A DNA stretch of 64,000 nt from positions 703,854 through 767,853 of the forward strand of contig NZ_CH724168.1 in assembly GCF_000153285.1 (NCBI RefSeq), written 5' to 3'. Source of the DNA: Synechococcus sp. WH 7805. GTDB taxonomy: Bacteria > Cyanobacteriota > Cyanobacteriia > PCC-6307 > Cyanobiaceae. The notes below the pieces were generated by a model that made no database searches, was not told the DNA's origin, and saw only the letters and a list, made by a program, of their open reading frames with translations. This document shows positions 9,231-18,183 of this stretch, piece by piece. How positions within the stretch are numbered: position 1 is the stretch's first letter; the number at the start of each line of letters is the position of its first letter. A program made the position numbers and the translations under genes.

Positions 9231-12200
9231 CAGGTCAAGGGGAAGCCCGCACCATCCGCTTCGAGCCGAACCGCTACCCGCTCACCCCGGGGCTGAGATT
9301 GCTGGAGGCCAGCGCAGGCACCGGCAAAACCTTTGCCTTGGCCCATCTGGTGATGCGGCTTGTGGTGGAAAGAGAGCTCAAGCTCGATGCACTTCTTGTG
9401 GTGACGTTCACAGAAGCAGCAGCTGATGAACTGCGTGACCGCATCGGCAAGCGACTCGACGGAGCGCTTCAAGGGCTCCTGCGTCTAGAACAGGGAGACG
9501 ATGGCGGGGGAACGGCAAGCGATGCGGTTCTCCTGGAGTGGCTGGAGGAGCACGGCCGCGATCGAGCAGGGCGCAGAAACAAGGCCAGCCTGCTTCTTGA
9601 AGCTCTCGAAGCGCTTGAGCGAGCCGATATCACCACCATTCATGGCTTCTGCCGGCGCACCTTGCGCCGGCAAGCCCTGGAGAGTGGCAGGAGCCTGGAT
9701 CTCTCGCTCGACGATGACCCTCAGACCCTGGTGGAAGAGGTGGCCCATGACCTCTGGCGCGAGCAGATTCTCACGCTTGATCCCGGGGATGTCGCCGGGC
9801 TCCTGCAGACAGGACTGCGGGAAGACACCCTGACGGCTGAACTCTTGCGTCTTGATGGCGATTGCGGTGTGCGCATCGCCGAACACGCCGAGACCATCAA
9901 TCCTGAGGACGCTCTACGGGATATTTTTCCCCTCTGGCTCAAGCAGCGATGGCTGCACTTCCACGAGCTCTGGAGCAGCGAAGGCGTTGAACTGGAGCAG
10001 TGCCTTCGCGATTGCGCCCAGGAATGGCACAGCCTCGGCTGCAAGGACACGAAGCCCTACAGCCGCAAACCCACGAAGAATCGCGCCGCCCTGCTGAGCA
10101 GCTGGATTGAAACGCGCAATGACACGCAATCGTTACCAATTCGTTACGAAGACGTGCGCAGCCAGGCCATTCTTGGCACTTTTTTCCACCCAGGCGTCTT
10201 CTCCAAAACAGCCCGCAAATGCGGCGAAACCTCACCAAGCCTGCCTCGACCAGAGCTGATGCAAGCCATCGCTGCGCTCTGGGATGGACCTGGGGAGCAG
10301 ACCTGGCGCTATTTGCTCATGCGCGGACTGCGCGAGATCGATCAACGACGCCAACGTCGTGGAGTGGTGGGTTTCTCCGGCCTACTGGATGCACTGAACC
10401 CCACGGATCCATCCAGGTCTCAACCATGGATTACAGCCCTGCGGGCCCGCTACAAGGTTGCGTTGATCGATGAATTTCAAGACACCGATCCCCTGCAGTG
10501 GACACTCCTGCGCCAGACCTTTGCCTCCCGCGAGCATCTCCTGCTGATGGTGGGGGACCCCAAACAGGCGATCTATCGCTTTCGCGGCGGTGATCTCAAC
10601 ACCTACAAGAGTGCACGCGCTCAGGTCGATCGCATCGACGATCTGCTCGACAACCGGCGCACCACACCTCCCCTGATGGAGGCCATGAATCGCTTGATGT
10701 CTCCAGGACTCAAACACTCCGAACTCGCCGTACCAGCGGTATCGGCGAAGGCCAGCTGCACCCCTCTGTCACTGCCGGCAGGCGAGGCACCGTTGCAGAT
10801 CCTCGCGTTCAATCCCGAGGATGCCGGCGGCAGCAGGAGCCGAACCGATCTGGAAGCAAGCATCCCCTGCTTCGCTGCGGATCTGCTGCTTCAGATCCTC
10901 AGCAACGACACCTCCCTCACGCCTGCAGACCTCTGCATTCTTGTCAGTCGCCACCGGCAGGCTGAAGCAATCCGTGACCAGCTCTCAAGGGTGGGCCTGC
11001 CCAGCCGCCTGATCAGCCCCGGGGATGTGCTCAGCAGCCGTGGAGCCGTTGAATTGCAATGGTTTCTTGATGGTCTGGCCCGCCCGGCGGACAATGAACG
11101 ACTGCGCCGACTGGCGGCAGGAGCCCTGATGCAATGGCCTGCCGACACCCTTGAAGTATGCGATCGAAACGGGCAACTCGACCAGTTCGCCGCCAAACTC
11201 CAGGCCCTCGCCGATGCCTTGCCTCGGCTTGGAGTGATGGGCTGCCTGGCCCAGCTCCTGGAAGGGGAAACCCTGGCCGACCTGTCGACACGCGGACGTC
11301 TCTTGGGAGATCTGCAGCAATGCGCACGCCTGGTGCAGGACTCCATGCACCGACAAGGACTCAATGCTGCAGGCGGAGCCGACTGGCTGCGCCGGCAACG
11401 CCTGCATCCACCGGATAACGTGCCGGAACAGCGTCAGCCCTACAGCGATCTAGTGGCCAGCGCAGTGGCCGTGGTCACGGTGCACCGCAGCAAGGGTCTG
11501 CAATATCCAGTTGTGATCTGTCCCTACCTCTGGGAGGCGCCATCCCCTGGGAAAGGGCCGCTGTGGCGTCTTCCCGCAGGTGATCGCTCAGGGAGCTGGA
11601 GGGTGGCCCTGAATCCGCACTGGGGCAGCGGGCACGCAGCCGCCTGCGCCGATGCCCTGGATTGCATGGCGGAGGCCGAACGCCTGGCCTACGTGGCAGT
11701 CACCCGCGCTGAACGCCATTTGGTGCTCTTCAGTGCCGGTGAAGCCAACCCCAGCGGCAATCCTCTGGATCCCTGGCTGGATGCACGCGCAGGCGATGAC
11801 GATCCGCGAATCAGCCTGCATCACCCGCGATCCATCCCTCCAGACCTGCGCTGGAGTCCATCCAGACAACCCCAGTCGCTTCAGTGCGGACCGGTACCGA
11901 AGGAAGCCCTGGATCGCTCCTGGGGACGCAGCAGCTACTCAGCATGGATTGCTAGTGCCTCCAGCCCACACCAAAGCAATCGCAACAACCCCCACGAACT
12001 CGAAGAAGGCCGGGATGTGGATGCCGGAACCGAAGCGCCATCCACAAGCGCACGAGACCTGGGGCCAGACGAGGTGCCAGACGTCCAGCCAAGCGGAGAG
12101 CCACTGCCGCGCACCGGCTCTCTCGGTACGTTTCCGCGTGGAGCGACAGCAGGCGATTGCCTGCACCGGATCCTGGAGCAGATTCCCTTCGATCAGCCGA

Positions 12201-12916
12201 TCGATCAGCCCAGCAACCATGAGCTCGTCGAGCGCGAGCTGAGTCGTTCCGGCCTGGATCTCACGTTGAAAGAGGACGTTCTCAAGGCCGTCAACACGGT
12301 GCTCCGCTCACCCCTCGGCGGCCCCCTCGACAGTCTGCGCCTGGCTGATCTCCACAGCGGTCGGCGCCTGCATGAACTCAGCTTCGATCTTCCCGTGGCC
12401 CATACGGGCAGAGCTGTGCGGGCATCGGCTCTCGCCAGTGCCTTCCGCCGCGACCCCCACAAGCGGTTCGGTCCGGACTATGCCGCTCGACTGGAGACCC
12501 TGGACATTCACAGCCGGGGCTTCCTCACAGGCTCAATCGATCTGGTGTTCACCGATGGTGATGATCTCGCCACTGCCCGCTGGTGGGTCGCCGACTGGAA
12601 GAGCAACTGGATCGGCGAGCGGGACGGCGGAGGACAGCCCCTTTATTGCGGCCCACGGCACTACACCCAATCCGCGATGGAGGAGCAGATGCTCCAGCAC
12701 CACTACCCCCTCCAAGCCCATCTTTACCTGGTGGCCCTGCATCGCTTCCTGCGGTGGCGCCTGGTCGACTACTCCCCGGATCGCCATCTCGGCGGCTATG
12801 CCTACGTCTTTCTTCGCGGTGTCAGCGAGCGGGGGGGGAGCGGCGTGATCCTCGAACCGGCACCGTTGCAGCGGCTGGAACGTCTGAATCAGCTGCTCCA
12901 AGGAACCCAGCCATGA
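9227..12916 (+). CDS. recB: exodeoxyribonuclease V beta subunit RecB (helicase-nuclease)
   Basis: The 1229-residue 3'-5' SF1 helicase and nuclease of RecBCD. Walker A LEASAGTGKT lies at about residues 26-35, Walker B ALIDEFQDTDPLQW at about 409, motif GDPKQAIYRFRGGD at about 444, and motif VTVHRSKGLQYPV around 750. The C-terminal nuclease domain is intact: GDCLHRILEQI (about 977), GSIDLVF (about 1102), ADWKSN (about 1121) and the QAHLYLVALHRFL helix, matching the RecB nuclease pattern with catalytic D and K residues. A poorly conserved acidic linker (about 910-970) joins the two halves. ATGA overlaps join it to recC and recD. Confidence 0.95.
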   Translation: MTGQGEARTIRFEPNRYPLTPGLRLLEASAGTGKTFALAHLVMRLVVERELKLDALLVVTFTEAAADELRDRIGKRLDGALQGLLRLEQGDDGGGTASDAVLLEWLEEHGRDRAGRRNKASLLLEALEALERADITTIHGFCRRTLRRQALESGRSLDLSLDDDPQTLVEEVAHDLWREQILTLDPGDVAGLLQTGLREDTLTAELLRLDGDCGVRIAEHAETINPEDALRDIFPLWLKQRWLHFHELWSSEGVELEQCLRDCAQEWHSLGCKDTKPYSRKPTKNRAALLSSWIETRNDTQSLPIRYEDVRSQAILGTFFHPGVFSKTARKCGETSPSLPRPELMQAIAALWDGPGEQTWRYLLMRGLREIDQRRQRRGVVGFSGLLDALNPTDPSRSQPWITALRARYKVALIDEFQDTDPLQWTLLRQTFASREHLLLMVGDPKQAIYRFRGGDLNTYKSARAQVDRIDDLLDNRRTTPPLMEAMNRLMSPGLKHSELAVPAVSAKASCTPLSLPAGEAPLQILAFNPEDAGGSRSRTDLEASIPCFAADLLLQILSNDTSLTPADLCILVSRHRQAEAIRDQLSRVGLPSRLISPGDVLSSRGAVELQWFLDGLARPADNERLRRLAAGALMQWPADTLEVCDRNGQLDQFAAKLQALADALPRLGVMGCLAQLLEGETLADLSTRGRLLGDLQQCARLVQDSMHRQGLNAAGGADWLRRQRLHPPDNVPEQRQPYSDLVASAVAVVTVHRSKGLQYPVVICPYLWEAPSPGKGPLWRLPAGDRSGSWRVALNPHWGSGHAAACADALDCMAEAERLAYVAVTRAERHLVLFSAGEANPSGNPLDPWLDARAGDDDPRISLHHPRSIPPDLRWSPSRQPQSLQCGPVPKEALDRSWGRSSYSAWIASASSPHQSNRNNPHELEEGRDVDAGTEAPSTSARDLGPDEVPDVQPSGEPLPRTGSLGTFPRGATAGDCLHRILEQIPFDQPIDQPSNHELVERELSRSGLDLTLKEDVLKAVNTVLRSPLGGPLDSLRLADLHSGRRLHELSFDLPVAHTGRAVRASALASAFRRDPHKRFGPDYAARLETLDIHSRGFLTGSIDLVFTDGDDLATARWWVADWKSNWIGERDGGGQPLYCGPRHYTQSAMEEQMLQHHYPLQAHLYLVALHRFLRWRLVDYSPDRHLGGYAYVFLRGVSERGGSGVILEPAPLQRLERLNQLLQGTQP

Positions 12917-14511
12917 ACCGCAGCGAAGGCGCACAACTCAGCCAGCAACTCGCCAACGGAATCATGGCCATGCTGCGCCGCCGCCGTCCGCCCGTGGCAA
13001 GCCTGTCAGCAACGGATGAACAGGCGCTCGAGGATCTCGTACAGGCACTCACGGCAGCTCTCAGCGTGGGAGAAACAAGCCTGAGCATCGAGGAAGGGCA
13101 GCGCGAGCTCCTCGAGCGCAGCGGATGGCTGACTGATCCGCCCCAGTTGATGGTTCTCGATGGCGATCAATTGCACTGGAAGCGATGGCATCAAGCCATG
13201 CAGTGCCTGGAGAAGGAACTCATCGATCGCAGTCACACCCTGCCCAGCGGGGGCCAAGCCAACGCCGTGAATCCGCCAGAGCTCGGGACGCTCAATGCGG
13301 AGCAGCGGGCCGCTGTCCAAGCCATCACACGCCATCGCCTGGTGATGGTGAGCGGCGGCCCGGGGACGGGGAAAACCAGCACCGTGCAGGCGATGCTGCT
13401 CCAAGCAATGGCTGAACGCGAGGCCTTGCGTATCCATCTGGCGGCTCCCACCGGCAAGGCGGCCCGACGCCTGGAGGAAGCGCTTCAGAGCGACCCGCAA
13501 ACCAAGGGCCTGCACTGCACCACCCTGCACCGCCTCTTGGAAGCGCGCCCAGGAGGCTTCGGCCGTAACAGCCGGCACCCACTGAATCTTGATGTGCTCG
13601 TGGTTGATGAAGCATCCATGGTGGATCTCAACCTGGCTCAGGCACTGCTGGCGGCCCTACCTCAAGAGGCACAGCTGGTGCTTGTGGGAGACGCCAACCA
13701 ACTGCCGCCCATCGGCGTTGGAGCGGTCTGGCAACACCTCCAGCACCCAGAACGCCGGCACCGTTTCGGTGATGCCGCCATCTGCCTCAACCGGATTTAC
13801 CGCAACAGAGGAGAGCTGGCACGGCTGGGGAGTCTGCTGCGCAACGCGGGGGAAGAGGCTTTCTGGGACGCGTGCAACGGGCTGGACGAGCAGGCAAATG
13901 TCGCCCTCCAGATTTGCCATGACCGTCGGATCCCCGACACCGTGATTCAAGTCTTGCGAAACCGTCTGGCGGAACTCGGCCGCTCAACGGCCCAGTTTTC
14001 CACCGACTCAGAGGGCCATCCCAACCCGACAACCAGCGCAGGACTGCTCAGTCGGCTCGACGATCTCATCGTTCTTTGTCCTCGCCGCCGGGGACCATGG
14101 GGTGTTGATTCCCTGCATCGCGATCTGGTCCAAGGAGATGATCCTTCGGGATGGCCTGAAGGTCTGCCGGTGCTGTGCAGCGAAAATCAGATGGATCTCG
14201 GACTCGCCAATGGCGACTTGGGTCTCGCGGTCGGCAAGGGTGCGTCGCGACGGTTTTTGTTCCGCTGCAACGACGGCAATGCAGGCAGCCAGTTCCGACT
14301 GATTCATCCTGCGCGCATCCGCCAGCTGGAGCCAGCGCTGGCCCTCACCATCCATAAGGCGCAGGGGAGTGAGGTCACCAATGTGATTCTGCTGTGGCCT
14401 CCGCAAGACGCGTTGGATTCTTCCGCCCTTCTCTACACAGCGATGACTCGGGCACGCCAACAGCTGAAGCTGTACCGACTGGCGCATGCCGTCAATGACG
14501 GCATGCTGTGA
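12913..14511 (+). CDS. recD: exodeoxyribonuclease V alpha subunit RecD
   Basis: The 5'-3' SF1B helicase of RecBCD, 532 residues from ATG 12913, which overlaps the recB stop (ATGA). An open frame extends upstream to 12583, but that region is the recB nuclease domain in another frame. Walker A SGGPGTGKTS is at about residues 144-153, motif II VVDEASMVDL near 230, VGDANQLPPIG near 258, and the late helicase motif LTIHKAQGSEV near 478, followed by LLYTAMTRARQQL. Shorter than E. coli RecD (608 residues), mainly in the N-terminal part that contacts RecC. Confidence 0.93.
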   Translation: MNRSEGAQLSQQLANGIMAMLRRRRPPVASLSATDEQALEDLVQALTAALSVGETSLSIEEGQRELLERSGWLTDPPQLMVLDGDQLHWKRWHQAMQCLEKELIDRSHTLPSGGQANAVNPPELGTLNAEQRAAVQAITRHRLVMVSGGPGTGKTSTVQAMLLQAMAEREALRIHLAAPTGKAARRLEEALQSDPQTKGLHCTTLHRLLEARPGGFGRNSRHPLNLDVLVVDEASMVDLNLAQALLAALPQEAQLVLVGDANQLPPIGVGAVWQHLQHPERRHRFGDAAICLNRIYRNRGELARLGSLLRNAGEEAFWDACNGLDEQANVALQICHDRRIPDTVIQVLRNRLAELGRSTAQFSTDSEGHPNPTTSAGLLSRLDDLIVLCPRRRGPWGVDSLHRDLVQGDDPSGWPEGLPVLCSENQMDLGLANGDLGLAVGKGASRRFLFRCNDGNAGSQFRLIHPARIRQLEPALALTIHKAQGSEVTNVILLWPPQDALDSSALLYTAMTRARQQLKLYRLAHAVNDGML

Positions 14512-14882
14512 GAGAAGCAGTGACGGTTCAAAGCGTGTCAACACGGGTGGAACGCCCCTGGGGTTGGTATGAAGACCTGCTTTCAGGTCCTGGCTACAAA
14601 CTCAAGCGACTGCTGGTGCGCCATGGCTGCAGACTGAGCTTGCAGCGCCATCGCCATCGCAGCGAGAATTGGACCGTGGTGGCTGGAACAGGACAGCTGC
14701 TCTGCGATGGTCACCTAGTGAAAGCCAAGGCAGGAACCACGTTCCATATCCCCTGCGGCTCGATTCACCGCGCCAGTGGTGGGCCGGGCGATCTCCTGAT
14801 CATCGAGGTACAACACGGAGGCACGCTCGAGGAAAGTGATATCGAACGCCTCGAAGATGACTTTGGCCGGGTGATAAATTAA
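14508..14882 (+). CDS. cupin domain, mannose-6-phosphate isomerase type II-like
   Basis: A 124-residue stand-alone cupin resembling the C-terminal isomerase domain of bifunctional mannose-1-phosphate guanylyltransferase/mannose-6-phosphate isomerase. Signature text is VERPWGWYEDL, then YKLKRLLVRHGCRLSLQRH with the metal-binding HRHR.E, WTVVAGTGQL, and IPCGSIHRA as the second cupin motif. Likely interconverts mannose- and fructose-6-phosphate for sugar-nucleotide or glycan synthesis. The GTG at 14508 overlaps the recD stop by four bases; GTG 14520 is an alternative. It is the last gene of the recCBD transcript, with no obvious functional link to recombination. Confidence 0.83.
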   Translation: MREAVTVQSVSTRVERPWGWYEDLLSGPGYKLKRLLVRHGCRLSLQRHRHRSENWTVVAGTGQLLCDGHLVKAKAGTTFHIPCGSIHRASGGPGDLLIIEVQHGGTLEESDIERLEDDFGRVIN

Positions 14883-14986
14883 AAATTCACCTTTGAACAG
14901 ACGGCAAGCAATACTGCGCGGCATTTGCCGATGGGACGTTGCAAGCCTGATTTGAAGGATCAATCAGGCTGAGCGCCGTCTTCACC

Positions 14987-16810
14987 ATGACCCAGACACC
15001 CCCGCAGGCCGCAGTGCCTTGCGCCGTGGATCTCACTGTTTCCGAGCAGTCTTCGGAAACACTCCCCAACGAGGAGCTGTTCACCACCGTGATCGCTCCC
15101 TGCAATGACGCAGAACCCGCAGAGTCCATCGCAGAAGAGTCGACCAAAGAAGAGTCTGGATTCGCCGGGTTTGGCTTCAGCGAAGCATTGCTGAGAACTC
15201 TGGAGGAGAAGGGATACAAGGAGCCTTCCCCGATTCAGAAAGCAGCCTTTCCCGAGCTGATGCTCGGTCGTGACCTTGTTGGTCAGGCCCAGACCGGAAC
15301 AGGCAAAACAGCAGCTTTCGCCCTTCCTCTTCTCGAGCGTCTTGAAGGACGCAGCAGCAAGCCCCGGGTGCTGGTGCTGGCCCCAACCCGGGAACTGGCC
15401 ATGCAGGTGGCTGACTCGTTCAAGGCTTACGCCGCCGGTCATCCCCATCTGAACGTGCTGGCGATTTACGGGGGATCGGATTTCCGCTCCCAAATCCATA
15501 CCCTCAAACGAGGTGTCGATGTGGTGGTGGGCACCCCAGGGAGGGTGATGGATCACATGCGGCAAGGCACCCTCGACACCACAGGGCTTCGCAGCCTGGT
15601 GCTCGATGAAGCCGATGAAATGCTTCGGATGGGCTTCATTGATGACGTGGAGTGGATTCTTGACCAGCTCCCTGAGGAGAGACAGGTGGTGCTCTTCTCG
15701 GCAACGATGCCGAATGAAATTCGTCGCCTCTCGAAGCGTTATCTGCAGGAACCCGCTGAAATCACGATCAAAACCAAGGATCGAGAGGCGAAACGCATCC
15801 GCCAGCGGTCGATCACGATGCAGAACTCACACAAGATCGAAGCTCTCAATCGTGTACTCGAGGCCGTCACTGGCGAAGGCGTGATCATTTTTGCCCGCAC
15901 CAAGGCAATCACCCTGACGGTGGCTGAATCTCTGGAAGCGGCGGGTCACGATGTCGCAGTCCTCAATGGAGACGTCCCGCAGAACCAGAGAGAGCGCACC
16001 GTTGATCGGCTGCGAAAGGGGACTGTCAATATCCTCGTGGCCACCGATGTTGCAGCACGCGGCCTTGATGTGGACCGCATCGGCCTTGTCATCAATTACG
16101 ACATGCCGTTCGACAGCGAGGCCTATGTGCACCGCATCGGCCGCACGGGTCGAGCAGGTCGAACGGGCGAAGCCATCCTGTTCGTCACACCGCGTGAACG
16201 GCGCTTTGTAGGCAACCTCGAACGGGCTGTGAATCAGTCGATCGAGCCGATGGACATTCCCAGCAACGCGGAAATCAATCAAAGTCGTTTGGATCGACTT
16301 AGAAATCGCCTGAGTGAGGCTGCTGTCTGCGAGGCCGATGACGAGACTCCCCTCCTGCAGGAGCTCATTCAGCGCGTGGCCCAGGAGCATGAGCTCTCAG
16401 CAGATCAACTGGCCCTGGCTGCGTTGAGACTTGTGGTTGGCGATCAACCGCTGCTGGTGAGTGGTGATGAGAGCTGGCTTCAGGCGCCTGTGCGCACCGA
16501 GCGCCGCGATGATCGGCGGGGGGATCGAGGGCGGGATCGCCGTCGCCCCGAGCGTGATGCCCGCCCTCCCGAAGACAACATGACGCGCTACCGAGTGGAA
16601 GTTGGCCATCGCGACCGAGTCAAGCCGGGCAATCTTGTGGGAGCAATCGCCAACGAATCTGGTCTTCAGGGACGGATGATCGGTCGGATTCAGATCTTTG
16701 AATCCCACAGCCTGGTAGACCTACCGAAGGGTATGCCTGACGATGTTTTCGATTCGCTGCAACGCCTTAAGGTGCTGAATCGGGAATTGCAGATCACGAA
16801 AGCTTCATGA
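14987..16810 (+). CDS. deaD: DEAD-box ATP-dependent RNA helicase
   Basis: A 607-residue RNA helicase of the CsdA/DeaD type. After an acidic low-complexity N-terminus (about 55 residues) come the Q motif (GFSEALLRTLEEKGYKEPSPIQ), AQTGTGKT near residue 100, PTRELA, DEADEML near 206, SAT near 238, and HRIGRTGRAGR near 383. An arginine/aspartate-rich linker (about 505-530) precedes a DbpA-type RNA-binding domain (RYRVEVGHRDRV...GNLVGAI...IGRIQIF). Such enzymes unwind structured mRNA and rRNA, and in cyanobacteria are often cold- or redox-responsive. Its stop overlaps the start of the next gene (ATGA). Confidence 0.94.
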   Translation: MTQTPPQAAVPCAVDLTVSEQSSETLPNEELFTTVIAPCNDAEPAESIAEESTKEESGFAGFGFSEALLRTLEEKGYKEPSPIQKAAFPELMLGRDLVGQAQTGTGKTAAFALPLLERLEGRSSKPRVLVLAPTRELAMQVADSFKAYAAGHPHLNVLAIYGGSDFRSQIHTLKRGVDVVVGTPGRVMDHMRQGTLDTTGLRSLVLDEADEMLRMGFIDDVEWILDQLPEERQVVLFSATMPNEIRRLSKRYLQEPAEITIKTKDREAKRIRQRSITMQNSHKIEALNRVLEAVTGEGVIIFARTKAITLTVAESLEAAGHDVAVLNGDVPQNQRERTVDRLRKGTVNILVATDVAARGLDVDRIGLVINYDMPFDSEAYVHRIGRTGRAGRTGEAILFVTPRERRFVGNLERAVNQSIEPMDIPSNAEINQSRLDRLRNRLSEAAVCEADDETPLLQELIQRVAQEHELSADQLALAALRLVVGDQPLLVSGDESWLQAPVRTERRDDRRGDRGRDRRRPERDARPPEDNMTRYRVEVGHRDRVKPGNLVGAIANESGLQGRMIGRIQIFESHSLVDLPKGMPDDVFDSLQRLKVLNRELQITKAS

Positions 16811-17085
16811 CCCTGACGACTGCCGGTTTCTCTGCGATCACTCTTGCGCTGAGCTTGGTGGTCGCACCGATCTTGCCCGCGCTTGCATCAGAAGATCAAA
16901 ACATGATTCATCGTCTGTGCATGGCTGGCTTCAACGGTGCCATGGCCAGCGCCGGCAAGACACCTCCTGCGGGAATGGGCGAATACACCTGCACGTGTTT
17001 TCTCGATGAGGTGAATGCAGGAGTGTCAATCCAATCCGCTCAGGACAATTGCAAGCAGAAAGCAGCTGACCGCTACAAGCTCTAA
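16807..17085 (+). CDS. small secreted cysteine-containing protein
   Basis: A 92-residue protein with a clear signal peptide (hydrophobic stretch about residues 8-25, likely cleavage after LPALA). The mature part, about 65 residues, has four cysteines: one in RLCMAGF, two in a CxC pair in YTCTCFLDEV and one in QDNCKQKA, spacing compatible with two disulfides. It probably resides in the periplasm or outside the cell. It is translationally coupled to deaD through an ATGA overlap, and its 3' end overlaps the convergent gene by four bases. I recognise no functional family. Confidence 0.72.
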   Translation: MTLTTAGFSAITLALSLVVAPILPALASEDQNMIHRLCMAGFNGAMASAGKTPPAGMGEYTCTCFLDEVNAGVSIQSAQDNCKQKAADRYKL

Positions 17086-17279
17086 AAGCTTGTCAATGGA
17101 GTGATTTCGAGGCTTGCGCAGGGCTGGCGCAGTGCTGTGGCTTCGATCAAATAAATCAATTCGATCTGAACATCCGGCTGCGCGCCCAACAACAGCGTTT
17201 GCAACAATTCAAGTTGATCGGATGCATCGAGTTCTCCCTCGGCCGTCCATCCGAGACAACGAAGGCTGAGTGCAGTCAT
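17082..17279 (-). CDS. small hypothetical protein (65 residues)
   Basis: Read from ATG 17279, preceded by a good ribosome-binding site (GGAGAAG, with six bases between GGAG and the ATG). The product begins MTALSLRCLGWTAEGELD and continues as leucine-rich, acidic amphipathic helices (DQLELLQTLLLGAQPDVQIELIYLIEATALRQ). No signal peptide or membrane segment. The stop codon overlaps that of the secreted protein gene on the other strand. The Shine-Dalgarno site and protein-like composition favour a real gene; no family is recognised. Confidence 0.5.
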   Translation of the reverse strand: MTALSLRCLGWTAEGELDASDQLELLQTLLLGAQPDVQIELIYLIEATALRQPCASLEITPLTSF

Positions 17280-17368
17280 CAACTTCTCCGTCAGGGTCTC
17301 CTGACAATGCCCTGCCCTGAAGGAAATTCGCCCACCCCTTCCAATTGTCTTCTGATTGTCGTGACGTT

Positions 17369-17388
17369 GCTACAGGCCAGGCTGTAGC
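17369..17388 (+). promoter_or_regulatory. hairpin in the leader region of the RNA-binding protein gene
   Basis: GCTACAG (17369-17375) and CTGTAGC (17382-17388) form a perfect 7-bp stem with a GCCAGG loop, about 140 bases before the RRM gene. The 243-base gap 17283-17525 otherwise contains only repeated GGCTTCAGC-like text and no open frame. Long structured leaders are known for cold-regulated cyanobacterial RNA-binding protein genes, so a regulatory role is possible but unproven. The same hairpin could also act on the opposite strand. Confidence 0.3.
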
Positions 17389-17525
17389 TTGGGAATGCAT
17401 CAGATTCAGCGTTCGGCTCTGAACGGCTCGCTCCCCCAGGCTTCAGCTTTCCGGCTTCAGCATCAAGGACTTTCCAATTCGGACCACGGCTTCACTGATC
17501 AAATGTCCATCGGTCCCAACAGGAA

Positions 17526-17873
17526 ATGACCATCTACATCGGCAACCTCTCCTTTCAGGCCGAGCAGGAAGATCTGCTCGATCTGTTCAGCCAATACGGC
17601 GAGGTGAAGAGTGCCAGCCTTCCTCTTGATCGCGAAACCGGCCGCAAGCGCGGTTTCGGATTCGTGGAAATGAACAGCGATCAAGACGAACAGAAGGCCA
17701 TTGACGACCTTCAGAACGTCGAATGGATGGGTCGCATGATCCGTGTCAACAAGGCAACTCCTCGTGAGCGCACTGGTGGTGGCGGCGGCGGCGGCGGCCG
17801 TGGCGGTTACGGCGGTGGTGGCGGCCGCGGAGGAGAAGGCGGCGGATACGACGGTGGTGGAAACCGCTGGTAA
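17526..17873 (+). CDS. glycine-rich RRM RNA-binding protein (Rbp family)
   Basis: A 115-residue single-RRM protein. RNP2 is IYIGNL at residues 3-8 and RNP1 is RKRGFGFVEM near residue 40; the RRM ends near residue 82. The tail is almost pure glycine with arginine and tyrosine (runs of up to eight glycines) and finishes GGGNRW, as in cyanobacterial cold-inducible Rbp proteins. Expected to bind single-stranded RNA in the cytosol and influence mRNA stability or localisation. It has a long upstream gap and a GC-rich hairpin shortly after the stop, suggesting a monocistronic unit. Confidence 0.93.
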   Translation: MTIYIGNLSFQAEQEDLLDLFSQYGEVKSASLPLDRETGRKRGFGFVEMNSDQDEQKAIDDLQNVEWMGRMIRVNKATPRERTGGGGGGGGRGGYGGGGGRGGEGGGYDGGGNRW

Positions 17874-17881
17874 CCGTTGCC

Positions 17882-17906
17882 GGAGCCGGCTCAAAAGGCC
17901 GGCTCC
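17882..17906. terminator. GC-rich hairpin between convergent genes
   Basis: GGAGCCGGC (17882-17890) pairs perfectly with GCCGGCTCC (17898-17906) around the loop TCAAAAG. It lies nine bases after the RRM gene stop and covers the end of the convergent small gene. There is no clear U-tract on the plus strand, so it may terminate weakly or simply protect the 3' end. Confidence 0.6.
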
Positions 17907-18085
17907 TCCTCGGTCAAGAACTCAAGTCGCTGGTCAAGGCTGATGGCACGCTTCATCAACCTCCCACTGACATCAATGGGTTGACCTGCATCAGCGCAAA
18001 GTGAAGGAACAGCTCCCCTCAGATCTTGGCGATGTTTTTTTGCCAGATAGCGATTAAATCGGGTGTTGTCGCGGGAACGGGCCAT
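17891..18085 (-). CDS. small basic hypothetical protein (64 residues)
   Basis: Read from ATG 18085, which has a textbook ribosome-binding site (GAGGAGGACC immediately upstream on the minus strand). The product starts MARSRDNTRFNRYLAKKH, strongly basic, and ends in an acidic stretch (LEFLTEEEPAF). The frame is open upstream to 18223, but the Shine-Dalgarno site fixes the start. No membrane segment. The stop falls in the loop of the GC-rich hairpin shared with the convergent RRM gene. The basic N-terminus could bind nucleic acid; no family is recognised. Confidence 0.6.
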   Translation of the reverse strand: MARSRDNTRFNRYLAKKHRQDLRGAVPSLCADAGQPIDVSGRLMKRAISLDQRLEFLTEEEPAF

Positions 18086-18183
18086 AGGTCCTCCTCGTTC
18101 TTCTTCAGGTCTACAGCGCCCTTGCTCTTGTGGATGTTCAGGTGCAACACAACGCTTGAATACAAGGACTGCAGAATCCGCAG

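Noticed and set aside
12583-12912. Extended recD N-terminus
   Set aside because: The region is the recB nuclease domain in another frame and gives proline/arginine-rich text; ATG 12913 with an ATGA overlap is better.
17770-17860. Glycine-codon repeat as a DNA repeat element
   Set aside because: It is the coding sequence for the glycine-rich tail of the RRM protein, in frame and typical of the family.
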